64,000 nt of DNA from Tolypeutes matacus (Eukaryota > Chordata > Mammalia > Cingulata > Chlamyphoridae): positions 9,692,608-9,756,607 of the forward strand of contig JAKSZT010054565.1 in NCBI GenBank assembly GCA_026826555.1, written 5' to 3'. Under the pieces are notes generated by a model. That model was not told the DNA's origin, made no database searches, and saw only the letters and a list, made by a program, of their open reading frames with translations. A program made the translations under genes and the position numbers. The number at the start of each line of letters is the position of its first letter. Within the stretch, counting starts at the first letter, position 1. Below are positions 22,400 through 34,659 of the stretch, piece after piece.

Positions 22400-25172
22400 A
22401 TTAACTCCATGAGTTTACACAATATATTTAGTTCATAGTAGCACAATCACACAGTATGTGTCCTTTTGTGTCTAGCTGGCTTTACTCAACATAATGTCCT
22501 CCAGGTTCATCCATGTTGTCATATGCTTCACCACTACATAATATTCCATCATGTGTATATACCACTATTTGTTTATCCAATCATCAGTTGATGGACCCCT
22601 GGGTTGTTTCCAACTTTTGCAATTGTGAATAAGACCTCTATGAACATTGGTGTTCAGATGTTTATTTGTGTCACTGCTCTCAGTTCTTCTGGGTATATTC
22701 AACTTCCTTAGGAACTGCCAAACAGTCCTCCACAGTGGCTGTACAATTCTATAAACCCACCAACAGTGAATAAGCGTTCCTATCTCTCCACATCCTCTTC
22801 AACATTTACAGTTTTCCAACCTTTTAATAGTGGCCAGTCTAATAGGTGTGAAATGATATCTCATTGTAGTTTTGATTTGCATTTCCCTAATCCCTAGAGA
22901 TGTTGAACATTTTTTCATGTGTTTCTTCGCCATTTGTATTTCTTCTTTGGACAATTGTCTTTTCAAGTCTTTTGCCCATTTTTTAATTGGGTAATTTGTC
23001 TTTCTATTGTTGAGTTGTATGATCTCTATAGATCATGGATATTAAACCCTTACTGGATATGTGATTTCCAAATATTTTGTTGGTTGCCTTTTCACCCTTC
23101 TGACAAAATCCTTTGAGGTGCAAAAATGTTTAATTTTGAGGAAGTCCCATTTTTCTATTTTTTCTTTTGTTGCTCATGCTTTCGGTGCAAGGTTTAAGAA
23201 ACTACCACCCACTCCAAGATCTTGAAGATGTTTTCCTACATTTTCTCCTAAGAGTTTTATTGTTGTCACTTTTATATTTAGGTCCTTGATCCATTTTGAG
23301 TTAATTTTTGCATAAGGTGTGAGATAGGTGTTCTCTTTCTTTCTTTTGAATATGGATATCCAGTTCTCCCAGCACCATTTGTTGGATAGACTGTTCTGGC
23401 CCAGTTGGGTGGACTTGACAGCCTTGTCAAAAATCACTTGAGGGCTGTGGCTCAATCAGTAGGGCTCCCGTTTACCATATGGGAGGCCCCGGGTTCGGTT
23501 CCCGGGGGGGTTCGGTTCCCGGGGCCTCCTGGTGAAGGCAAGCCCGCCCCCACGGCGTGGTTAGCTGACCCAGCGAGCACAAGCAGCAAGGGGGGGATAA
23601 ATGAATAAATAAATAAAATCTTTAAAAAAAAAAATCAGTTGACTATAGATGTGAGAGTCTATTCCCGAGTTCTCGATCCAGTTCCATTGGTCAGTCTCTC
23701 TGTCTTTATGTCAGTGCTATGCTGTTTTCACCACTGTAGCTAAGTAATATGCTTTAAAGTCAGGAAATGAGCCCTCCAATTTCATTCTTCTTTATTAAAG
23801 ACATTTTTGGCTATTCAGGGCCCCTTACCCTTCCAAATAAATTTGATAATTGGTCTTTCTATTTCTGCAAAAAAGGCTGTTGGGATTTTTATTGGGATTG
23901 CATTGAATCTGTGAATCACTTTGGATAGAATTGACATTTAACGATATTTAATCTTCCAATCCATGAACACAGAATGGCCTTCCATTTATTTAAGTCTTGT
24001 TCAGTTTCTTTTAGCAATGTTTTGTAGTTTTCTGAATACAGGTCCTTTATATCCTTGGTTAAGTTTATTCCTACATATTTGATTGTTTAGTTGTGATTAT
24101 AAATAAAAAATTTTTTCTGCTTTTCTCCTCAGATTGCACATCAGTAGTGTATAGAAACGCTATTGATTTTTGCATATTAATCTTGTATCCTGCCACTTTG
24201 TTGAACTTGTCTGTTAGTTCTAGTAGCTTTGTTGTGGATTTTTCAGGATTTTCTACATATAGGATCATATCATCAGTGAATAGTGAAAGTTTCACCTCTT
24301 CTTTCCTATTTTGGTGCTTTTTATTTCTTTATCTAACTTAATTGCTCTCACTAGAGCCTTTAGCACAAAAATGAATAACAATGGTGACAGTGGGCATCCT
24401 TGTCTTGTTCCTGATCTCAGTGGGAAATCTTTCAGTCTTTCACCATTAAGTACAATGCCAGCTGTAGGTTTTTCATATATGAACTTTACCATATCGAGAA
24501 AGTTTCCTTCTATTCCTATCTTTTGGAATGTTTTTTTTTTTTTATCAAGAAAGTGTGCTGCATTTTGTCAAATGCCTTTTCTGCAACAATTGAAAGGATC
24601 ATGTGATTTTTCTTCTTCAATTTATGAATGCGGTTTATCACACTAATTGGTTTTCTTGTGTTGAACAACCGTTCCATACTGGAATAAAACCTATTTGATC
24701 ATGGTGTATAATTCTTTGAATGTGCTTTTGGATTCTGTTTGCAAGTATTTTGTCGAGGATTTTTGCATCCATATTCATTAGAGATATTGGTCTGTGATTT
24801 TCTTTTTTTTGTAATATCTTTATCTGGCTTGGGTATTAGGGTAATGTTGGCTTCATAGAATGAGTTTGGTAGTGTTCTTTCCTGTTCAATATTTTGGAAA
24901 GGCTTGAGCAAGATTGGTTTTAGATTGTCTTTGAATGATTGGTAGAATTCACCTGTGAAGTCATCTGGTTCCAGGCTTTTGATCTTTGGGAAGATTTGAT
25001 GAATCTTTCAATCTCTTCACTTGTGATTGGTTTCTTCTAGGGTCAGTGTAGGTGGTTCATGTGTTTCTATGAATTTGTCCATCTCCTTTACATTGTCTAA
25101 TTTTTTGGCATACTTTTGTTCATAGTATCCCCTTATGATCTCTCTTATTTCTGGAGTCAGTGTTAATGTCCA
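22400..25172 (-). pseudogene. L1 ORF2 fragment (reverse transcriptase and C-terminal region)
   Basis: On the minus strand the reverse transcriptase is recognisable at about 24900-24071: [11 protein letters not shown], then GTRQGCPLSPLLFIFVLKAL, then [19 protein letters not shown] with the catalytic Asp pair, and the GYKINMQKS block. The catalytic box reads F-T-D-D instead of the common F-A-D-D. Frames are broken between the blocks and by the SINE, and the endonuclease is absent through truncation, so no active enzyme is encoded. Confidence 0.85.
23441..23628 (+). mobile_element. DAS-type SINE (long form) with duplicated B box
   Basis: It is tRNA-Ala-like at its 5' end: the A box region is TGGCTCAATCAGTAGG and the B box is GGTTCGGTTCC. 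A GC-rich middle (CACGGCGTGG) and a GATAAATGAATAAATAAATA tail with poly(A) follow. The flanks AAAAATCACTTGA and AAAAATCAGTTGA are a near-perfect duplication. The B-box segment occurs twice (23492-23508 and 23509-23525). It sits in the minus-strand L1. Confidence 0.92.
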
Positions 25173-25184
25173 AGGGAGGGGGAG

Positions 25185-27739
25185 TTTAAACCACAGAAGG
25201 ATCAAATCACTGCTTTTCCCATGTTGGAACTTTCTACTAGAGATCACCGTATGTTGAATGGACTGGGTCCATTTCTCATATTCTGGGTTTTCAAGAGATT
25301 ATAGCTTTTTAGTCTTTAAAAAAAGTACCCAGAGAGTCTGTGCTTTTGTTTCTCCATTTCTACCGATGAACATCCGAGGGAATAAACTGTGTCCTTATTT
25401 AAGGGTTAAAGATTCTTTTAACCAAATGCTGAAATTTAACTGTTTTGCTTTCTTTATTAGAAATGATAAAGGAGGTGGAAGTTTTTAACAATCTTAAAAA
25501 TAAAGGACATCTTTCATTTCCAGCTGTGTTGGAAAGAACAGGAAGGAAAGGCAATGAAGAATTAAGAGACAATTATGACTCAACTCAATGTTTATAAAGT
25601 GTTTTCAAAATAATTTAATCTTAATAGCCTAACAGAGGAAGATATTTATAGATTTTCCCTGAGTGGGTAAACCTGTGGAACATCTTTGGCAGTGTTTGGA
25701 CATCTTTGCAGCTCCAAGGTAATGTTTCATTTTCTTCCAACAGATCTCCTCGTCTACTTTTTTTTTTTTTCAGGTTAATTTTTTCTTAATTTGTGTAAAT
25801 CCATTTGTCTCTTGTATTTATTATTCCCAGTTAAAAGTGTATTTTGATGAGGGCTTTGTATATTATAAATACACAATTTTCTAGTTACGGAAATTTGAAA
25901 TACTGTGGCTTTTAGCCTTATCTACTTTTTTAAGGAAATGTTTGCTGAGGAAAATTTTAAAAATATTTCCTCCTAGAACCAAATGACTTAGTGTTTGGAA
26001 TGCTTGCCAATTAAATGTGGCTCCTAAAATATATTTAACCTTGAAAATGCTATCGTTTCAAACAGAAATGTAGCCTTAAGGCAAGAGGGTGACTTACTGC
26101 CTCTGGAAATGCTGTGCTAGTCTATAACCTATCCATCCACTCAACAAATATGTATTAAGTTCTTACCAATATTCAGTGCCAACCTACATGAAGTCTAGTG
26201 GGAAAAGAGACAACTAAATGGACAATTACCATCCTACTATTATAGGTGCTACAATAGTAATAACCAGAGGGTCTGGAAGATTGGGGGAGAATTCTCTCAT
26301 TCCAGCTGACCTTAAGGACTGATAGGGATTATGAGGTTGGGAGAAAATGGGGGACGATGGCAGAGAGGGATGTGCAAACAAACTAAGTTTGTTCAGAGAA
26401 CTCAAGGTGCAGCATTATGGCTGAGCATGGCATTGTCCAATTGGTCGCATTCTGGATGCCTATGGTGAGAATCTCTTTGTGTTCAAGGTCAAGTCTGAAT
26501 TCCCTGTAAGAAGCCATCTATATCTTAGGGAATGGCTGAGTCACTTATTTTCCTTAATTCTAATTTTTAAAATCATTTCCCCTCACATTCCTCCCCTTTA
26601 GTCATTTTCTGTTCAGAGCCTGAGGCACCATGTTGTCTTCACTGTATTGCTTTGGGTACAAGTGAAAATAACTCACTGTCCAAGCAATATCAGTAAGAGA
26701 GTCTAGCTTTCGTGAAAGAAATAATTTTCCAAGATTAATTTGAGTTTCACTTCATTGTCTCCTGTTCATCCTTCACTTTGTAAGACTCTTAAAAATAAGG
26801 ATTCTCCTTGCCAAGGAACAGCCTGCTGTTAAAAATTCTCATCATTTTCCTGCTTCTTTTCTATGCCGGAGGCAACTTCCTATGAAAGTGTGTGCACAAA
26901 GGAAAATGGACATTTTTCTGCCTAGGTCAGAAGCTGTGGGTTTTATTCCTAACATTCAAAAAGAACCATGCACAGCAGGGTTCCCGAGAGCTGGCCTATA
27001 AATCTCCAAAAACATCCAAGGGTAGAGGCACCGTATTTTAATATTAATAGGCTGCTGCAGTTTGGCTCTCTAGAGGAATTTTCAAAGAGCTCATTTTCCT
27101 GCCTCCTTTCTCCTCCTTACCCTTCATTGCTTTTTTATTTTTTAAGTTTGGATTGCTTAAATCAAATAGAGAAAAAGCAAATTTGTCTCTGGGAGGACAG
27201 TTTGCATTTCTTAAAATTTCCAAGTCCTCATGGGTAGGTGTTTCCACCAGGGCAAGTTTCAGATATTCTTTTCTCTGCTTGTTCTCTGTGGAAAGAGTCT
27301 CTGTGTAAAAGGGCTTATAGAGTCAAAAAATATATCTGTGCTTTTTAAGAGGGAAGCAGGGCATTTCCCCTCAGCATCTTTTGTCAAGTGGAAGGATGGG
27401 GCTGCTCCCAGTCTTGATGCTCATGTTTGATGAGGAAGTCCTGTCAGAAATATGAGAGGGCCTGCCGTTGTGGGCCCTCATATTTGTGAAACTGCTATGT
27501 TTGAATTCTTTACATTCTGATTCTTCTAAATTATTTGAGGCCAGAGTTCAACTTATGTAATATGGTGAAATAAATCACAGATGTACAAAAGATTTGTAGA
27601 GAAAATTCAGAGTATTCAGAAAAGTTGAGAGATTCCAGTAGGGCAAGAATCTTGAGAGACATCCAAATTACACAAAAATTTGTACACTTCCTGAAAGAAA
27701 AGTTCAGAAATTCAAAAAATATTTAGGGAACACCTATTT
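25185..27739. other. Mostly unique non-coding sequence
   Basis: An old repeat piece of the 20135 type lies at about 26130-26340 (ACTCAACAAATATGTATTAA). A 13-bp-stem hairpin is at 27448-27485. The short frames have no recognised domain. Confidence 0.45.
27448..27485. other. Short inverted repeat (hairpin)
   Basis: AAATATGAG-AG-GGCC (27448-27462) pairs with GGCCCTCATATTT (27473-27485), with a two-base bulge and a 10-base loop. No function is assigned. Confidence 0.7.
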
Positions 27740-28180
27740 TCTGCAATAGTTTTCAAATGATCTGATTGCTTAACTCGGCAATCCAAGAAAATAAACCAAA
27801 TAATTTTAATTCTGATGCAAGTTGAATAATATGGTTAGATACAAAGTTCATAAATATAAATAATTAGTTATCCTAAACAGTAGAAAGAACAAACCTAATA
27901 AGATGTTAAAGACCTATGGAAAAAAAATCAACAATTATTGATGGATATAAAAGGACATCTAAAAATTTGGAGATGTATATTGTGTCTTGGATGGGAAATC
28001 TTAAAGGTATAAAAATACTAATTCTTTCCAATTAAGCTATAAATTCAATTAAAATCACAATAGGGGACTTAAGATGTTTGTCTATTGTATTAGAGAAATA
28101 TGGGGGAAACTAGCCAAAAAAAAACCAATTGCCATTGAAGATAACCAAATTGATGTTACAAATCATTTTTAATGAATGAC
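27740..28180 (+). mobile_element. Old L1 ORF2 fragment
   Basis: Diverged but ordered ORF2 C-terminal text: GTTAGATACAAAGTTCATAA, GGATGGGAAATCTTAAAGGT and TAAATTCAATTAAAATCACA. Confidence 0.6.
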
Positions 28181-28189
28181 AATAAAAGC

Positions 28190-28945
28190 CCTAAAATTGT
28201 ATAGCACTATACCCATTAAATATATGTCCCAGAGACTTAAATCTTCTGTTTGTTCATATGCCGGTTGAGCCCTGAATCTCAGCAGAGTTGCAGCCAATAC
28301 CTACTCTCCAGTTCCTCGGATCCTCCCAGGACAACTAACAAAATGATGATGATGGACAACCCCTATCCCAGAAAACAAAGAGAATCTACAACTGCAAGCA
28401 AAACAGCCACATCCATTTGCCCCATAAGATCTAAACCCCCTCTCAATCTGAAGCAAAGCAGGCAACACCATCCCCAATCCTCAAGATTGAGGAATGAACA
28501 AACATAAGGGGGGAATGCAACCATGGCCCAAAGTTGACTTCTTCTTATTGTAGTATCAGAACTTGTAACACTAATATAAAGATAGTGTTTACCAAAGGTT
28601 CTGAGAGAAGAGGGAGGGAAGAAAAGGTAGAACATAGGACATTTTTAGGACATTGGAATTGTTCTGCATGATTTTGCAATGATGGATACAGGCCATTATA
28701 CATTCTGTCAAAACCTATAAAATTGTACAGTGCAAAGTATAAATCATAATGTAAACTATAGACCGTGCTTAGTAGCAATGCTTCAATGTTTGTTCATCAA
28801 TTGTAATAAATGTACCACACTAATGTAAGATGTTGTTAAAAGGGGAAAATGTGAGAGGGGGAGGAGGTGGAGTATATGGGAATCCCCTCTATTTTCAATG
28901 TAACTTTTCTGTAAACTAGAACTTCTTTAAAAATAAAGTTAAAAA
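28190..28945 (+). mobile_element. L1/HAL1 3'UTR copy
   Basis: Contains the recurring armadillo 3'UTR: CAATCCTCAAGATTGAGGAA, GGACATTGGAATTGTTCTGC, GTTCATCAATTGTAATAAAT and the end TCTTTAAAAATAAAGTTAAA. It is the plus-strand counterpart of the copies at 42360, 51619 and 55266. The ORF2 is absent or very diverged next to it. Confidence 0.85.
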
Positions 28946-28959
28946 AGGAAAATAATTGG

Positions 28960-29720
28960 ATATGGTCAAAGTTGGTACTCAGAGGGAAATTTACAGGTTT
29001 AAAGGCATACACTGGCTATCAAGAAAGAGGGAAAATTAATGAATTCATCTTTAATACAGAAATCTAGAAAAGGCAACAAAATAAACCAAAGAAAGAATGT
29101 TATGTAAAATTAATGAAAATTAATTTCTATTAATTAAATAAAAATAAACTAATTAAAACTGATTAATAAAATCAAGTTGACTGAGGGTTATGAAAATCTT
29201 GAGAAGACCAATAATCATGTCAGAAATGGAAAAGACGCAAAGGTATAACTCTAAAAGGTACAGTTAGTTTAAGTCAGTTCTACTAAACCATGAAGGAATG
29301 CATAATTTCCATGACATACTTTCAGGATTATAGACTAACATAAAAGGGTTCTAATCTATTCTGAGCTTATCATAATATTAGCAAAAATATTACATGTAAT
29401 ATTATGTAATATTACAAAGAAAGCCTGCACCAATATCGTACATGAATATAGATGCAGAAAATCTGGATTGGAGATGTTGGGATAAACCACCTCTCCATTA
29501 AATTAGGCATTAAGTTAAAGGAATATTAATTCATGACCAAGTATGCTTTATGAATGCCTTGTCGTATGTATTTATATAACAGATTAAAGAATAAACACTA
29601 TATTATCATTTCCGTCAACTCAGGAAAAACAATTTATAAAATCAAAACCCTTTTCTTATTAAAAAAAAAAAGCTCTCAGTAAGCTAGGAATAGAAGGAAA
29701 ATTCTTCAACTTGCCAAAGT
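28960..29720 (+). mobile_element. Old L1 ORF2 fragment (linker to reverse transcriptase)
   Basis: Phrases in L1 order are GTACTCAGAGGGAAATTTAC, CAACAAAATAAACCAAAGAA and finally CTCTCAGTAAGCTAGGAATA. The piece corresponds to a region upstream of the fragment at 27740, so the two belong to different insertions or a rearranged copy. Confidence 0.65.
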
Positions 29721-29979
29721 GTAGGTATCAGATGCCCTAACATGATATGTTAGAGGATTCCTACTACAATAAGGAGCAAGGTAAAGATGCCCATTAGCAC
29801 TGTGACTGTTTGCATGGGAGGAGGTATGGACAGTCGGGACCAAATTTGGGAGATAAGGTAGATAGACAGAATCACATTACCTATCAGTGTGGGGGTGAAT
29901 GGAGAGACACCTAGTTCTAACATGAGGCCAAGGTTTCCGGATTGGGCATCTGTTGGGGTGAGGGGTGTTAGCGAGAATA

Positions 29980-30140
29980 GGAGCATAGTAAAAGAAGGTC
30001 CAAGGGAACTAAGAAAGCGAACACTGAACATGCTGCATTTGAGATCCCCGTTGAGATGACAATTGGTGAAGAGATTCCAGTTGAAGAGAAGTCCAACTTG
30101 GAGATATCGATTTGGGAGAATTCAGCAGAAAAATGGTAAA
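29980..30140 (+). repeat. Fragment of the ancient 20135-type repeat
   Basis: TTGGAGATATCGATTTGGGA and neighbouring phrases match the distal part of the old family as I know it. A 93-codon minus frame overlapping this region (30031-29750) is not supported. Confidence 0.45.
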
Positions 30141-30444
30141 GGAAGTGACAGGAGTAGACAAGCATGCCGGGAGCAGCAGATGAAAATGATCTTGCAGTCT
30201 ACGCTCAGCTGGAGTGAACAATGTACATTTCCGAAACCTATTACACTTTTTTTCTTCTCAGTGCATTTGCACATACTGCTTCCTCCACCAGGAAATCCCA
30301 CCCCCATTCTGGCTTCCTTTGGCCAACTCTTACTTAGTTATAAACACTTCATTCCCTGATCAACCACAGTGAGGTTTGGTTGCACCTTCTGTGCTCCCAT
30401 AGTTTTGGCAATTCCACACAGACTCCAGTTTCTGTCACAATACA

Positions 30445-30790
30445 ATGTAACAAACAACTGCCAAATCTCAGTGGCTCCCAACAACAAACATTTAGTTTCC
30501 TTGTTTATGTGTAAGCCAGTGAGCTGGGGCAGGTCTGTTTCAGGCTAAATGAAACTAAGTAAGAGTGGAGTGGTCTATTCTTGTCTCTCCTTCTAGAGCA
30601 CATGCTCTTATTGTTGCCAGTGGCAGAAGTTCAAGAAACCAATCGATACTAGGTAAGCACATAGGAAAACTCTGTTGTTATGTCTGCTCATATTCTTTTG
30701 GTCAAAGCAAGTCACATGGCCAAGCCCAAAGACAGAGGGGTGGGGAAGCAGACTCCCAGTACAAATCTACAAGGCAGAGGGCATGAACAT
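30445..30790 (+). repeat. Old interspersed repeat fragment (LTR- or DNA-type, unnamed)
   Basis: AATGTAACAAACAACTGCC, AACAACAAACATTTAGTTTC and GGTCAAAGCAAGTCACATGG are typical of a common old mammalian repeat. I cannot name the subfamily. Confidence 0.5.
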
Positions 30791-31539
30791 CAAACTCCCC
30801 TACGGAAAGGGAGTGAAGAATTAGGAACAATGATCCACTGGACCACATCAGTCTTGAACTTTATGTCACACTGTATGGCCTGTTTGTTTGTCTTCTTACT
30901 TGACTCTAAGGTACCTTGAGGGCAGATCTTTGCCCCTCTGGCTTATTATTTTATCCCTGGTTCTGACCACAACTGTCTGCTCTGATGCAGAGTGATGATA
31001 AATAAACAATGATTGAATGAAAAGTTGGATGAATGGGTTCCAGAGCCAAAGTGAAAGAGTGTTTCAGAAAATCAGGGCGTGACCAATGCCTGAGAGACAT
31101 CAAGATTGGAATGTGCTCTTTAGATTAAATAACTACAAGTTCACTGTTGGGAGGAGTGCAGACTGCAATTAGGTGAGAAGTGGGTCAAGGAAGTGTAGTA
31201 GATGAATTTAGAACATTTTTGACTCTTAGTAGGGAAAGATTAGATGATAGGCAAAGTACAGATAAAGGAAGGTGTTTCATGATGGGAGAGATTCAAGCTT
31301 GTTTATAGGCAAAGGACTAGTAAGAGGGAGATTATGGATATTCCTACAAAAAAGGTGATTGAGAGAGGAAGGTACTTGAGGAGGTGGGGGAGGGATGAGA
31401 TGCAGAGCAGGTGGGATATGTGTGTGTTTTCTGGACATTTGTTATGTTTGAGCTGGCCATCATCCACTCACACCTTCTGTTTTGGAGGAAGCCCCCCATG
31501 GGGTGTGGTCTTGAAAGGAGGCAGTGCTGTACCACTGAC
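30791..31539. other. Unique non-coding sequence
   Basis: I recognise no feature here. Confidence 0.35.
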
Positions 31540-31930
31540 TGTTGAAGTTAAGGATCATGCTTTTCCTCTTCCCTTCCTCTTGCAGTTGGATACAGTCTTG
31601 TGACTTGGCCTCAGCCAATTAGACACTCTTACCCGGACTTGAAATCTTGCAAAAATGGCACACATGGATAGTCCATTAGGACACTCTCGTGGCAGTTGTG
31701 ACAAGATGCCAGAAGACTCCTGTATTTCATCTTTTTGGCCATCAGGGGCTTCCCTAGTTTCAAACTCCTCTTGTTTTTTGCCAGTCCTCAGTACCCTTCC
31801 ATTAATTTGTTCTGTTTCTTTCTTTTTTATTGTTGCTGTTTATTGTTTTTGCTTTAAATAGTATCCATTTCTGTTACTTGTACCCTGAAGATTCCTAACA
31901 GAAGAATGAGGAGTGAGGTTTTGTTGGAAC
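31540..31930 (+). mobile_element. Old LTR-like fragment
   Basis: The text ends in GTTACTTGTACCCTGAAGA and TTCCTAACAGA, resembling the 3' end of old MaLR/ERVL-type LTRs. Boundaries are uncertain. Confidence 0.4.
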
Positions 31931-33417
31931 TGGAAAGGGAATGTTTTCGATGGGATTAGAAGCTAGGAGAGGCTGAGACCAGACTCCAAGACCTGGTCAT
32001 CCAGGTCAGCCTCTACCATGGGAAGCTGAACAGATTAGTCACACCCACAAGAATAGTCAGACCTGTGTTTCCACGGTTCATTCATTCATATACCACCTTC
32101 CCAATGTTTGCTAAGCCAACACAGTGCCTAATGTATAACTGCATTATGTGCTACCACATAATATTTTCTTTAAATCATCTGTACTTTTGTTTAAAGACTG
32201 ATTTAAAAATAATCATTTGAAATGAAAAAGCATAATCATTTGCTTTCATTAAAACAGGTATAATAAAAAGAAAAGAAAGTTATTAAATTCTAGCTGGATA
32301 TTATTGCTTGATAAAGGTTCTTATTCAGAACTCTTTCTTTGTTAAAACGGGAGATTAGTGTCATATTAGTACAAAGCTGAGACTTTCTTCTTGACTTAGA
32401 TGGGCTAAAGTAGAAGAAAAAAGAGAATAATTTTCTAATTCTTTTTTTAATTATATAAGCCTGAGTCAACCTACCCTTAAATCAACTCACAATTCCATTG
32501 ATGGGGTGCATTTTTAACTATGGGAATGCAGGTGAAGCCATATGGGACAATGCATGGAAAATGCCAAAGTGAGACACTAGAAATTTGTGCTATTGGAGTG
32601 ATCAAGGAAGGCTTCATGGAGGAGGTAGAGCTTGGACTCTCAAAGGCATAGAGGAGACTGGAGGTCAGTTTAGGTAGGAGAAACATAAAAATATGGGGGT
32701 GATAGGCAGGTTTATATGCGGTGATAAGCAGTGGCAATCCAGCCTGGCTAGACGGTAGAATTTGTGTTGGACATGAAGCTCACAAATGATCATAATACCC
32801 ATTATGCCTCTTCTATTCCACTCTTTGCAGATGGCTCCTCTGACTTTGCATCTCCTACCATGACTTGTATCCTTAGCCTGTCTGTACCCCTAGATGGGAC
32901 ATATGCAGTGGCCAGTTGTAAATTCTCATGAGGTGGCCTCTGCTTCACAGTGATGTGTTCTGAGACTTTAAGGTCTGGTCAGCCTGCTGGCATACCCACT
33001 GCTTCCTAGGCCAATGTTCAGCTGACTGCACTAACTGCATCAGGGAACGATTTCCAAACTTCTGTGAATCAGCTTTATGCTTTTGGTAATCTCTGTGTCC
33101 AACATCTATTATTACTTAATAACTAACGCAACTCACGTTTTGAAGGCATAAATAAATTGATTTTAAAAGGACATTTCATATCACTAACATAAATGCTAAA
33201 CCAGCATCACTTGCTGTAAAAAGAAGACACTTTAAAATAAACACTTAACTTTTAAAATAATGCTTTCCGGGTACTTTGTAACATCCCTGGTGATAGGTGT
33301 ATCTCACTTCAGGAAAACACTGGATTAGAGAATGAAACACCCATTTTTTTTGCTACAAAGGAGAGAATCTTAAAAACTCAAAGTTGAAAGAGGCCTTAAT
33401 AAGTTTTTTTAATTTCT
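31931..33417. other. Mostly unique sequence with an old repeat piece
   Basis: About 32540-32760 (AAGGAAGGCTTCATGGAGGA) resembles the 20135-type repeat. The rest is AT-rich with no recognised gene. Confidence 0.4.
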
Positions 33418-33892
33418 AGAAGCTGCCAAAGCAATCTACCAGGAAATGGGTTGGCTTTTACAATGGAGATTTATTAACTTACTAACTTTAAACTTAGAGT
33501 TCTGAGGTTGAGAAAAGTGTCCAAATCAAGGCTTCACGTGACCCTCTGTCCCCAAAGTCTCTTCCAGCTTTCTCTCTGTTCCTGTGGCTTTCTCTCTACT
33601 GAGTTCCATTGCTTTCAGCTTCCAGCTTCTAGGACTTTCTCTCTCAGCTTCTGGGGGTTTCTTTCTGTCTCTGAGGCCCCCTCTTTCTATACTCATCTTA
33701 TTTATAAAGGACCCCAATAAGAGGATTAAGAGCCACCTTGGGTCATGCCCTACCAAAGTGATCTAATCAAAAGGAAAGTCCTTTAAGTGAATCTAATCAA
33801 AAAAGCCCATTTACAATAGGTTCACACCCACAGGAATGGATTGCCTCTAAGGACATGATCTTTTCTCAGTCTCAAACCATCACAATAAATAT
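33418..33892. repeat. Lineage-type interspersed repeat, unnamed
   Basis: The sequence from GAAGCTGCCAAAGCA and GTTGGCTTTTACAATGGAGA, through repeated TTTCTCTC/CAGCTTC blocks, to AAGAGGATTAAGAGCCACCT and CCATCACAATAAATA has the order of an interspersed repeat that I associate with xenarthran genomes. No encoded protein is seen. Confidence 0.55.
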
Positions 33893-34659
33893 CTAGCCAG
33901 TGGTCTGCAAGCTATTTTTCCAGTGAAACCCTTTTGTCACCCCCTTCTCCATTTTTTTAGCTCAAATTGATGCATAAAACAACAACAATCAGAGTTGTTC
34001 TGGCAGAGCCTTTTCATGGCCTCTCCCTTGCTTGGGCCTCTCCACAGAGAAGCCCTGTATCAGCCCCGTCAGTGGTGGTGGTGGTGGGGTGGGGAGGCTA
34101 AGCATGCTGACCAAGCAGTGGGGGGTGAGCTGCTGAGGGGTGTCCCTGCTTTGTGACACCAGTGCACCTCAGCTTAGCACCCTGGGTCCTTGTCAGCTGT
34201 TGGGTGTCATGTGTGGGAAGGCTGCAAATAACACCCCAGAAGCCACCGGCTTCCTTTCACAAGCTTGTCGGCCTGGGTCTCTGTTGCCTTTGAGGCCAAC
34301 TGCTGCGCTGCTGCTGAGATTTTAAAGAGCAGGCTGTTGCCTTTCTCTGTATGTGCATTCACACCTCACTCCATCTTCCCCTCCCCCTGGTCTCCTGGAT
34401 ACTCTTTTCCCGACTATCATTTCTTTCCCTTTCTCCTGCATACAAAAGCTCAATGTTGGAGTTCATTCTGTGAACCTAACCTTTTGCTTCCCCTGCTTGG
34501 CTGGCGCAAGTGCCACTTGCAGAAACATAAATCTGAGCTGGACTGAGTGCCATTTCTGCTGCCCCATTCCAAATTCCTTGCTTCACTGCCAAACTCCAAA
34601 CCATCCTTCTAACTCTGGGCTGGGGGATAAGAGAAGCATCAAGTTTTTGTGAATCTACT
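33893..34659. other. Unique, moderately GC-rich sequence
   Basis: A short GGT run is at about 34073-34092. Overlapping frames on both strands show no domain. Confidence 0.35.

Larger units (their letters stand above)
21817..25172 (-). mobile_element. 5'-truncated L1 (ORF2 reverse transcriptase to 3' end)
   Basis: A poly-T head (21817-21833) begins the reverse complement of an L1 3'UTR, followed upstream by ORF2. A G-rich duplication (AGGGAGGGGGAG-like, 21803-21816 and 25173-25184) flanks it. The same 3'UTR starts the L1 at 63118, so this is a repeated armadillo subfamily. It contains a DAS-SINE at 23441-23628. Truncation inside ORF2 is the usual outcome of incomplete reverse transcription. 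Confidence 0.92.

Noticed and set aside
23441..23515. Apparent tRNA-Ala gene with A and B boxes
   Set aside because: The tRNA-like part is the head of a DAS-SINE with tail, poly(A) and target duplication, and it would not fold as an intact tRNA.
29750..30031. 93-codon hydrophobic minus frame
   Set aside because: It partly overlaps an old repeat, has no recognised domain and is antisense to G/A-rich repeat text.
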